NCBI RefSeq assembly: GCF_036178145.1
Contig: NZ_CP108067.1
Span: forward strand, 558,001-622,000
Source of the DNA: Streptomyces sp. NBC_00273
Lineage (GTDB): Bacteria; Actinomycetota; Actinomycetes; Streptomycetales; Streptomycetaceae
Direction: 5' to 3'
DNA: 64,000 nucleotides
In this document: positions 46,301 to 58,300 of the stretch, in pieces
Numbering within the stretch: the stretch's first letter is position 1
How the letters are laid out: each line of letters begins with the position of its first letter
Position numbers and translations under genes: made by a program
The notes under the pieces: model-generated
The model's database searches: none
The model's input: only the letters and a program-made list of their open reading frames with translations
What the model was told of the DNA's origin: nothing

Positions 46301-49300
46301 CGCCTCGATCGGGTCACCGAGCCGCGTACCCGTACCGTGCGCCTCAACCGCGTCCACCTCGGCGGCCGACAGCCCGGCGCTCGCGAGAGCGGCGCGGATC
46401 ACGCGCTGCTGCGACGGACCGTTCGGGGCCGTCAGGCCGTTGCTCGCACCGTCCTGGTTGATCGCCGAACCCCGCACCACCGCCAGGACCGGGTGACCGT
46501 TCCGGCGCGCGTCCGACAGCCGCTCCACGAGCAGCATGCCGACACCCTCACCCCAACCCGTACCGTCCGCGTCAGCGGCGAACGCCTTGATGCGGCCGTC
46601 CGCCGCCAGGCCACGCTGACGGCTGAAGTCGATGTAGGCGCCCGGCGAGGACATGACGGTCACACCACCGGCCAGCGCCAGCGAGCACTCACCGCTGCGC
46701 AGCGCCTGGATCGCCCAGTGCAGGGCCACCAGAGAAGCCGAGCACGCCGTATCCACCGTGACCGCCGGGCCCTCGAGACCGAAGGCGTATGAGAGGCGAC
46801 CGGAGACGACGCTCGCCGCGTTACCCGTACCGAGGAAACCCTCGATGCCCTCAGGAATGGAACGGAACGTCCCGTCGTAGTCCTGGCCGTTGGTTCCGAT
46901 GAACACGCCGGCCTGGCTGCCGCGTACGGCGGCGGGATCGATGCCCGCCCGTTCGAAGGTCTCCCAGGTGGCCTCCAGCAGCAGCCGCTGCTGGGGGTCC
47001 ATGGCGAGGGCCTCGCGCGGCGAGATCCCGAAGAAGTCGGCGTCGAAGTCGGCCACGTCGTAGAGGAAGCCGCCCTCACGGGCGTAGAACGTGCCCTGCT
47101 GGTCCGGGTCCGGGCTGTAGAGGCGGTCCAGGTCCCAGCCACGGTCGACCGGGAACTCGCCGATGGCATCGCCGCCGGTGGCCAGCAGCTGCCAAAGGTC
47201 CTCGGGGGTACGGACACCGCCCGGGAAGCGGCAGCTCATCGCGACGATCGCGATCGGATCGTCGTCCACCACCGTGGCGGCCGGACCGGTGATCAGAGCC
47301 TGAGTGCCCAGCAGTTCATCGCGAAGGTACGCCATGAGGGCGGAGGCGGTCGGGTAGTCGAAGATCAGCGTGGCCGGCAGGCTCACACCCGTGGCCGCAC
47401 CGAGCCGGTTGCGCAGCTCGACCGCCGTGAGCGAGTCGAAGCCCAGCTCCTTGAAGGCGCGCTCCGCACCCACCGCGTCCGCACCGTCGTGCCCGAGGAC
47501 GGCCGCGACGTGCGTCCGGACCAGACCGAGCAGCTCCCGCTCCAGCTCCACCGCGCCCAGACCGGCAAGCCGGTCGACCGGCGATTCGGAGTCACGTGAG
47601 GCGGGGGCGGCGGAGCGAGTCTCCGCCAGCTCCGCGAAGAGCGTGCTGGGGCGTGACACGGCAAATGCGGGCCCGAAGCGCTTCCAGTCCACGTCCGCGA
47701 CCAGCAGGGCCGCATCCCCAGAGACAGCGCTCTGTCGCAGCACGGCCATCGCCGTATCCGGAGCCATCGGCGGCAGACCCTCACGCCGCATCCGCGCGTC
47801 CATGGCCTCATCAGCTGCCATACCGCCCTCGGCCCACGGACCCCACGCGAGGGAGGTAGCGGCCAGCCCGGCCGCACGACGCTGCTCAGCGAGAGCGTCC
47901 AGGTAGGCGTTCGCGGCAGCGTAGTTCGCCTGACCAGCAGCACCGATCGTGCCGCTCATCGAGGAGAACAGCACGAATGCGGAGAGCTCGATACCGAGCT
48001 CGACGGTCAGCTCGTGCAGATTGAGCGCCGACGTCGCCTTCGCCCGCAGCACACTCTCGAAACGCTCGGGGGTGAGGGCGTCGAGGACACCGTCATCGAG
48101 AATCCCGGCGGTGTGCACGACCGCGGTCAGCGTGTCGGCCTCGGCCTCCAGCAGCGCACGCAGAGCGTCACGGTCGGAGGCGTCACACGCCACGACCGAC
48201 ACCTCAACACCCAGCCCGGACAGCTCCGCCACCAGCTCAGCAGCACCCGGGGCATCAGCACCACGGCGGCTGGTCAGCACCAGACGTTCGGCACCCGCAC
48301 CGGCCAGCCAACGAGCAACCCGACCGCCCAGAGCACCCGTACCACCCGTGACCAGGACAGTCCCGGAAGGCGTCCAGGAGTCCGTGCTGCCGCTCGCGGC
48401 ACGGACCAGCCGACGCCCGAAGACTCCGGACGACCGCACCGCGACCTGGTCCTCACCAGCACCGCCCAGCACACCCACCAGACGGGACATCGCCCGCTCA
48501 TCCCACACCTCAGGCAGGTCAACCAGACCACCCCAACGCCCGGGAACCTCCAGAGCGGCTACACGCCCGAGACCCCAGACCTGAGCCTGAACCGCCGATA
48601 CCAGACGATCCGACCTGCCAACGCTGACCGCACCGCGAGTCAGGCACCACAGCGGCGCCTCCACCCCGGCATCACCCAACGCCTGCACCAAACCAGCCGT
48701 CGCGATGACCCCGGCCGACTCGTCCAGCGCGAGCAGCGACACCACACCGACGACAGAACCCGCGCCGGACAGCAGCTCAGCCAAAGCGGCACGATCGGCA
48801 TCAGCCTCGACAACAACCCGGCGGACCTCAGCCCCAGCGCCGGCCAACGCATCCACCACACCAGCGGCCAAGGACTCGTCCTCGCCCGCGACGACGAGCC
48901 ACTCGCCGCCCAGCGTCCCGCCCGACACAGTCAGTGGCTTCCACGACACCCGGTAACGCCAGCCATCCACCTCCGACTGCGTCCGCAGGCCACGACGCCA
49001 GGCCGACAGGGCCGGCAGGACCGTGCCCCAGGCGTTCTCGTCGTCCATGTCCAGCGTGCCGGCGAGCGACGCGAGATCCTCGCGCTCCACCGCGTCCCAG
49101 AAACGGGAGTCCACGTCGTAGCCGGAGGCGTTCCGCGCCGCGCCCGTGACCTGCAGCCAGTAGCGCTGTCGCTGGAAGGCGTACGTCGGGAGCTCCGCCC
49201 GCCTGGCACCCGTACCGGCGAAGAAGGCGGACCAGTCCACCTCCACACCCCGCACATGAGCCTGCGCCACGCCGGTGACAGCCGTCTCCGCCTCGCCACG

Positions 49301-52300
49301 CCCTGCGCGCAGGACCGGGACGAAGGCGACGTCAGCGTCGCCGGTCAGGCAGTCCTGGGCGAGCGCGGACAACACGCCGTCCGGGCCGATCTCGACGTAC
49401 GTCGTCACGCCCGCGCCCTCCAGTGCGCGGATGCCGTCGAGGAAGCGGACCGCCTCACGGACGTGCCTGATCCAGAACTCGGCGGAGCCCATCTCGTCCG
49501 AGACAAGCGCGCCGGTGAGGTTCGAGACGACCTGGATACGCGGGGCCTCGAACGACAGTCCCTCCACCACCAGGCGGAAGTCCTCCAACATGCCGTCCAT
49601 GTGCGGCGAGTGGAACGCATGACTGACCGTCAGTCGCTTGGACTTGCGGCCCTGTGCCTCGAACGCCTCCGCGATCGCGACGGCCATGTCCTCATCACCC
49701 GCGACCACAACGGCCTGCGGGCCGTTGACCGCCGCGATGCTCACCCGGTCGCTCAGCAGCGGCAGGACCTCGTCCTCCGACGCCTGCACCGCGATCATCA
49801 CACCACCGGACGGCAGCGCCTGCATCAGACGACCACGCGCCGCCACCAACACACACGCGTCCTCCAACGAGAACACCCCGGCCACATGCGCGGCAGCGAT
49901 CTCACCGATCGAATGCCCGGACAGGAAGTCCGGCCGCAGACCCCACGACTCAACGAGCCGGAACAACGCCACCTCTACCGCGAACAGCGCGGGCTGCGTG
50001 AACTCCGTACGATCCAGCACAGCCGCGTCATAGCCGAACAGGACGTCCTTCAGAGGCAGTTCGAGCTGGGAGTCGAAGCGCGCGCACACCTCGTCCAGCG
50101 CGTCCGCGAACACCGGGAAGGCGTCGTACAGCTCACGCCCCATCCCCAGCCGCTGGCTCCCCTGCCCCGTGAACAGGAAGGCGAGCTTCCCGGGGACGGG
50201 CGAGCCCTCGATCAGCGCGGCCGTCGAGCGGCCCTCGGCCAGCGCCTCCAGTGCGGCCAGCAGGCCCTCACGGTCCGCGGCCACCACCGCCGCGCGGTCC
50301 TCGAACGACGCCTTGCCGACCGCCAGCGACCACGCAACGTCGACCGGGCGCACATCCGGCACGGCCAGGACGTGGGACCGGAGCTCACGCGCCTGCGCCC
50401 GAACCGCGTCCTCGCCCTTCGCCGAGAGCACCCAGGGCACCGCCGGAAGCAGCACGGCCGCTTCAGGTTCCGCCGGCTCCGTTGCGGCCGGGGGCTGTTC
50501 GATGATGGTGTGGGCGTTGGTACCGCTGATACCGAAGGACGAGATGCCCGCGCGGCGCGGACGGCCGGTCTCCGGCCACTCCACCGCCTCCGTCAGCAGG
50601 CTGACGTCACCGTCCTCCCAGTCCACCTGGGCCGACGGCGCGTCCACGTGCAGCGTCTCCGGGAGCACGCCGTGCCGCATCGCCATGACCATCTTGATGA
50701 CACCGGCGACACCGGCCGCAGCCTGGGTGTGACCGATGTTGGACTTGATCGAGCCCAGCAGCAGCGGCCGGCCCTCGGGGCGGTCCTGGCCGTACGTCGC
50801 CAGCAGCGCCTGCGCCTCGATCGGGTCACCGAGCCGCGTACCCGTACCGTGCGCCTCCACCGCATCCACATCCGCGGCCGACAGACCCGCACTCGCCAGA
50901 GCCTCGCGGATCACCCGCTGCTGCGACGGACCGTTCGGCGCCGTCAGGCCATTGCTCGCACCGTCCTGGTTCACCGCCGAACCGCGCACCACGGCCAGGA
51001 TCGGGTGCCCGTTGCGCACCGCATCCGACTGCCGCTCGACGAGCAGCATGCCCGCACCCTCGGCCCAGCCCGTACCGTCCGCGGCCGCAGCAAAGGACTT
51101 GCAGCGGCCATCGGCCGCCAGCCCCCGCTGACGGCTGAAGTCGATGAAGGTCTCCGGAGTCGCCATGATCGCCACGCCACCGGCCAGTGCCATGTCGCAC
51201 TCGCCGTTACGGAGCGCCTGGATCGCCCAGTGCAGGGCCACCAGCGACGACGAACACGCCGTGTCGACCGTCACCGCCGGGCCTTCGAGACCGAAGGTGT
51301 AAGCAATCCGGCCGGAGGCGATGCTGCCGGCGTTGCCGGTGCCGAGGTAGCCCTCGACGCCCTCCGGCAGCTCGTCCCCGCTACCGGCACCGTCCCCGAT
51401 GCCGACGCCCGTGACGTAGTCGTGGTACATGACGCCGGCGAAGACGCCGGTACGGCTGCCGTGCACGGACGCGGGGTCGATTCCGGCTCGCTCGAAGGCC
51501 TCCCAGGAGGTCTCCAGGAGCAGGCGCTGCTGGGGGTCCATGGCGAGGGCCTCGCGCGGCGAGATCCCGAAGAACGCCGGGTCGAACTCGGCCGCGTCGT
51601 GCAGGAAGCCGCCCTCACGCGTGTACGACGTACCGGCGTGGTCCGGGTCGGGGTGGTAGAGCGCCTCCACGTTCCAGCCGCGGTCGGACGGGAAGGCGGT
51701 GATGCCGTCGCCGCCCGTGGCGACGAGCTGCCACAGCTCGTCGGGGGTCCGCACGCCGCCGGGGAAACGGCAGCCCATGCCGACGATCACGATCGGGTCG
51801 TCCGTGACGTCCGGGGCGGACCGTACGGGCGTCAGCCGCCCGCGCACACCGCCCTGCTCGGCGGACTCGGCGGTCACCGCGAGCTCCGCCAGCAGGTGCC
51901 GGGCCAGTGCCACCGGTGTCGGGTAGTCGAACACCAGCGTCGGCGACAGTCGAAGACCGGTCTCGGCCTTCAGTACGTTGCGCAGTTCCACGGCTGTGAG
52001 GGAGTCGAAGCCGAGGTCCCGGAAGGCCCGTTCTGCGTCGACCGCCTCGGCGCCCGTATGGCCCAGGACCGCGGCCACACGCCCGCAGACCAGGTCCAGC
52101 AGCACGCCCTCGTGCTCCGCGACCGGCAACGCCAGCAGACGGGCCACCAGGGGCGAACCGGCGTCCGCGCGGCCGTCCCGGCGCTCCACGGTGCGCCGCA
52201 CGGGCACTCGCACCAGGGCACGGAGCAGGGCCGGCGTCGAACCCGCCGAGACCGCCTGCGCCCGCAGCACCGCGAGATCGAGGCGGATCGGCAGGAGCAC

Positions 52301-55300
52301 CGCCGAATCCACCGCCATCGCCGTGTCGAAGAGGGCGAGCCCCTCGTCGGCAGCCAGCGCGCCGACGCCGTCGCGGGCGATGCGGCGCAGGTTGGCGTCA
52401 TCAAGACCCGCCGCCATGCCACCGTCACTGCCACCGCCGCTACCCGTCTGCGGGGCCCACAGACCCCAGGCCAGCGCGGTGGCCGCCAGGCCCTCGGCCC
52501 GTCGCTGCTCGGCCAGGGCCTCCAGGAACGCGTTCGCCGCAGCATAGTTCGCCTGCCCCGCCGCACCGAACGCAGCCGCCGCACCCGAGAACAGAACGAA
52601 CGCAGACAGGTCCAGATCCCGCGTCAACTCATGCAGGTTCCAGGCCGCGTCCACCTTCGGCCGCAACACAGTCGCGACCCGCTCCGACGTCAGCGCCGAC
52701 ACAACACCGTCATCCAGAACACCCGCGGTGTGCACCACGGCCGTCAGCGGGTGCTCAGCCGGAACCGACGCCAGCAGCGCGGCCACCGCATCCCGATCCG
52801 CGAGATCACAGGCAGCAAGCTCCGCCCGAGCACCCAACTCCGCCAGCTCCGCGACCAGTTCCTCGGCACCCTCGGCAGCAGAACCCCGCCGACTCACCAG
52901 CAGCAGACGCTCAACACCATACGAAGTCACCAGGTGCCGGGCGAACAGCCGCCCGAGGCTGCCGGTGGCGCCCGTGACCAGCACCGTGCCCGACGGGTCA
53001 CCCACCACGACAGGTGACTCGGCGGCACCATCCGAAGAGGGCACGCGCACCAGACGCGGCACACTCACCACACCCGCGCGGACCGCCAACTCCGGCTCAC
53101 CAGCCGCCAGCGCGGCAGGAATCGCCGCCACCGACGCCGAGTCCGGCTCCACGTCCAGGTCGAGCATCACGAGCTGACCGGGGTTCTCCGACTGCGCCGA
53201 GCGCAGCAGACCACGCACCGCGCTGCCCGGCAGATTCCGGACACCCGAACCGGCCCCAACAGCCACCGCACCCGACGTCACCCACACCAGCCGCGTACCC
53301 GCGAACCGGTCATCCGACAGCCACTCCTGAACGGACGCCAGCGCGCCATTCACCGCCGTGTGAACGGAGCCCGCGGCGTCGTCGGCACCCAGCACGTCAG
53401 CGGACGGCAGGACGAACACCGCATCCGGAGCGGGCTCACCCGCCGCCAGCGCCGAACCGAACGCCGCCACATCGGCGTACTCGGTCACCTGAGCACCCGT
53501 GCCGGCCAGACCGATCTCGTCCCGGCCCAGCACCACCCACCGCAGACCAGCAGGAGCGGCAGGCGTGAGCGTCGCGGACACCCATTCCACGCGGAACAGC
53601 GACTCCAGATGACCGGCGCCCGCCGCGTGCACCTGATCCGCAGAAGCCGGGCGAAGCGTCAGCGACTCCACGGCCGCCACCGGCCGCCCCGTCTCATCCG
53701 CGATCAACAGGCCCAGCGTGTGAGGATCGTTCGCGGAGTGCGGGGTCAGGCGCATGCGCAGCGAGGACGCGCCCACGGCGTACAGCGAGACACCTGCCCA
53801 GGCGAACGGCAACAGCGCACCGGAAGCGGCATGCTCGCCGGACTCGCCGTGGCCGATGGCGTGCAGACCCGCGTCGAGCAGCGCCGGGTGCAGCCCGAAC
53901 CGCGCCGCGTCCCTCTGGTCGCCCTGCGGCAGGGCCACCTCGGTGAACAGCTCCGCACCGCGTCGCCAGGCTGCCTTCAGGCCCTGGAACAGCGGCCCGT
54001 AGGAGACACCCTCCCGAGCCAGGTCCGCGTACAGCCCGTCGACGTCCACGGGCTGGGCGCCCGACGGCGGCCACACCGCCAGATCACCGAACTCCTGCGC
54101 GGCCTCCGGACGGGCACCAGCCGCAAGCACACCCGACCCGTGACGCGTCCAGGACTCCTCGGCGAGGGCGTCACGGCGACGCGAGTACACGCCGAACGGA
54201 CGACGGCCGGGCTCGATGGGCGCCTCGACGACCAGCTGAAGCTGCACGCCGCCCCGCTCGGGCAGAACGAGCGGCGCCTCCAGCGTCAGCTCCTCCACCA
54301 CATCGCAGCCGACCTCGTCGCCGGCACGGATCGCCAGCTCCACGAAGGCCGTGCCCGGAAGCAGCACACTGCCCAGAATCGTGTGGTCCACGAGCCACGG
54401 GTGGGTTTCCACCGACAGCCGACCGGCGAGGAGGACGCCTTCCGAATCGGCGAGCGTCACCGCCGCACCCAGCAGCGGGTGCCCGGCGTCACCGAGACCG
54501 ATCGCCTCCGGGTCCCCGGCCGCGAACACGGCCGCGCTGGGCCAGAACCGCTGGCGCTGGAACGCGTACGTCGGCAGATCAACGCGTCGGGCGCCGGTGC
54601 CCGCGAAGGAAGCGGTCCAGTCGACGGTGACGCCGTGAACGTGAGCCTGCGCGAGGGCGGTGACGAGGGTCTCGGCCTCGGGACGGCCGCTCCGGAGGAC
54701 CGGGACGAAGACGGCGTGACCGGTCTCGGCCAGGCAGTCCTGGGCGAGGGCGGACAGCACACCGTCGGGGCCGAGCTCGACATACGTTGTAACCCCGTCG
54801 GCCTCCAGTGCGCGGATGCCGTCGAGGAAGCGGACCGCCTCACGGACGTGCCGCACCCAGAACTCCGCCGAGCCCATCTCGTCCGAGACGACCGAGCCGG
54901 TCAGGTTCGAGACGACCTGGATACGCGGGGCCTCGAACGACAGCCCCTCCACCACCCGGCGGAAGTCCTCCAGCATGCCGTCCATGTGCGGCGAGTGGAA
55001 CGCGTGGCTCACCGTCAGCCGCTTGGACTTGCGGTCAGGGAAGGCGGTCACGACGGCCGTGGCGGCGTCCTCGTCACCGGCGATGACCACCGACCGAGGG
55101 CCGTTGACCGCCGCGATGCTCACGCGATCGGTCAGCAGCGGCAGGACCTCGTCCTCCGACGCCTGCACAGCGATCATCACGCCACCACCCGGCAGCGCCT
55201 GCATCAGACGACCACGCGCCGCCACCAGCGCGCACGCGTCCTCCAACGAGAACACCCCGGCCACATGCGCGGCAGCGATCTCACCGATCGAATGCCCGGA

Positions 55301-58300
55301 CAGGAGGTCGGGCTTCACACCCCACGACTCGACGAGCCGGAACAGCGCCACCTCGACCGCGAACAGAGCGGGCTGCGTGTACTCCGTACGGTCCAGCACA
55401 GCCGCGTCGCCACCGAACAGGACGTCCTTCAGCGGCCTGTCGAGCACCGCGTCCATCTGTGCGCAGACGGCGTCCAGCGCGTCCGCGAACACCGGGAAGA
55501 CGTCGTACAGCTCACGCCCCATCCCCAGCCGCTGGCTCCCCTGCCCCGTGAACAGGAAAGCGGTACGGCCGTCGCCGGCCGTTCCCGTGGTGATCCGGGG
55601 CGCGGACTCGCCGGTGGCGAGTCGTCCGAGTGCGTCCCGCAGGTCCTGGGCGTGTTCGGCGGGCAGGACGAAGGCGGCGCGCTGGTCGAGGTGCGCGCGG
55701 CTCGCGGCGAGGGAGTACGCCAGGTCCACCGCGTCCACGCCGTTGTCCTCAGCGGCGTCCAGGTACGCGGTGAGAACCGCCGCCTGCGCCCGGAGGGCGT
55801 CCTTGGTCTTGCCGGAGAGGAGGTACGGCAGGACACGGCCCGGTCGTACGGTCGGCTGCGCGTCGGCGCGCGCCGGCTCCTCGGCGTCGGGCGCCTGCTC
55901 GATGATGGTGTGGGCGTTGGTGCCGCTGATGCCGAAGGAGGAGATGCCGGCCCGGCGCGGACGCCCGGTCTCGGGCCATGCGCGCTGCTCGGTCAGGAGC
56001 TCTATGTCGCCCGCCGTCCAGTCGACGTGCGGGGTGGGCGCGTCCACGTGCAGGGTCTGCGGGAGCACACCGTGCTGCATCGCGAGCACCATCTTGATGA
56101 TGCCCGCGACACCAGCGGCGGCCTGCGTGTGACCGATGTTCGACTTGATGGAGCCCAGCAGAAGCGGCCGTCCGTCGGCACGCTCCTGGCCGTACGTGGA
56201 AAGGAGGGCCTGCGCCTCGATCGGGTCGCCAAGACGGGTACCCGTGCCATGCGCCTCAACCGCGTCCACGTCGGCGGCCGACAGACCCGCGCTCGCGAGG
56301 GCTTGGCGGATGACCCGCTGCTGGGAGGGGCCGTTGGGCGCGGTCAGGCCGTTGCTCGCACCGTCCTGGTTGATCGCCGAGCCACGCACCACCGCCAGGA
56401 CCGGGTGACCGTTGCGCTGCGCGTCCGACAACCGCTCCACGAGCAGCATGCCGACACCCTCACCCCAGCCCGTGCCATCGGCGGCCGCGGCGAACGCCTT
56501 GATCCGGCCGTCCGCCGCCAGCCCCCGCTGACGGCTGAAGTCGATGAAGTTCTCGGGCGTCGACATGACGGTGACGCCACCGGCCAGCGCCAGCGAGCAC
56601 TCACCGCTGCGCAGCGCCTGGATCGCCCAGTGCAGGGCGACCAGCGACGACGAACACGCCGTGTCGACCGTCACCGCCGGGCCTTCGAGTCCGAACACGT
56701 ACGAGACGCGGCCGGACATGACGCTGCCCGCATTGCCCGTGCCGACGTGGCCCTCCAGGCCGTCCTGTTCGCGGGCGACGAGCGAGAGGTAGTCCTGGCC
56801 GTTGGTGCCGACGAACACACCGGCGCGGCTGCCGCGCAGCGACGACGGGTCGATGCCCGCGCGCTCGAAGGCCTCCCACGAGGTCTCCAGCAGCAGGCGC
56901 TGCTGCGGGTCCATGGCGAGGGCCTCGCGCGGCGAAATCCCGAAGAAGCCGGCGTCGAACTCCGCCGCTCCAGCGACGAAACCACCCTCGCGGGTGTACG
57001 AGGTCCCCGGCTGGTCCGGGTCGGCGCTGTAGAGGCGGTCGAGGTTCCAGCCGCGGTCCGCCGGGAACTCGGCGACCGCATCCGTACCGTGCGCGAGCAG
57101 CTCCCACAGGTCCTCGGGGGACGCGATGCCACCGGGGAACCGGCAGCTCATGGCCACGATCGCGATCGGGTCGCCGTCGACGGCCGCGGCGACGGGCAGC
57201 AGGGCGCCGGAGACGGGGACGCTGCCGACGAGTTCGTCACGGAGGTGGTCGGCCAGCGCGGCGGACGTCGGGTAGTCGTAGATGAGCGTGACCGGCAGCC
57301 GCAGCTCGGTGGCCGCGCCGAGGCGGTTGCGCAGCTCGACAGCGGTCAGGGAGTCGAACCCGAGCTCCTTGAAGGCGCGGTCGGCGACGACGGCGTCCGC
57401 ACCGCCGTGTCCGAGGACCGCCGCCACGTGCGTACGGACGAGGTCGAGCAGCTCCCGCACCTGCTCGGCGGGGGCGAGCGCGGCGAGTCGCCCGGAGAGG
57501 GTGCCCGGCCCGTCCGCGTGAGCGGTCGCCTGAGCACGTGCCTCGGTGCCCGCGCGAGCGGCGCGTACCTCGCTCAGCTCGCTGAACAGTTCACTGCGGC
57601 GTACGGCCGTGTGGCCGGAGAGATACCGCTCCCACTCGACGTCGGCCACCGTGATCGAGGCGTCCTCGGCAGCAACTGCCTGCCGGAGCACACGGATCGC
57701 CGACTGAGCGTTCATGGGGGGCACGCCGTCCCGGCGCATCCGGGCCTCAAGGGCCTCGTCGGCGGCCATGCCGCTGTCGGCCCAGGGACCCCAGGCGATC
57801 GAGGTAGCGGCCAACCCGGCCGCACGACGCTGCTCGGCGAGGGCGTCGAGGTAGGCATTGGCGGCGGCGTAGTTCGCCTGACCGGCGGTACCGATGGTGC
57901 CGGTCATGGACGAGAACAGCACGAACGCGGAGAGCTCGATACCGAGCTCGACGGTCAGCTCGTGCAGATTGAGCGCCGAGGTCGCCTTGGCGCGCAGTAC
58001 GCTCTCGAAACGCTCGGGGGTGAGGGCGTCGAGGACACCGTCATCCAGCACACCAGCCGTGTGCACGACCGCCGTGAGCGTGTCGGCCTCAGCCTCAAGC
58101 AGCGCGCGCAGGGCGTCACGGTCGGAGGCGTCACACGCCACGACCGACACCTCAACACCCAACTCCGACAGCTCAGCCACCAACTCGGCAGCACCCGGAG
58201 CCTCAAGGCCCCGACGGCTGGTCAGCACCAGACGCTCGGCACCCGCACCGGCCAGCCAACGCGCAACCCGGCCACCCAGAGCACCCGTACCACCCGTGAC

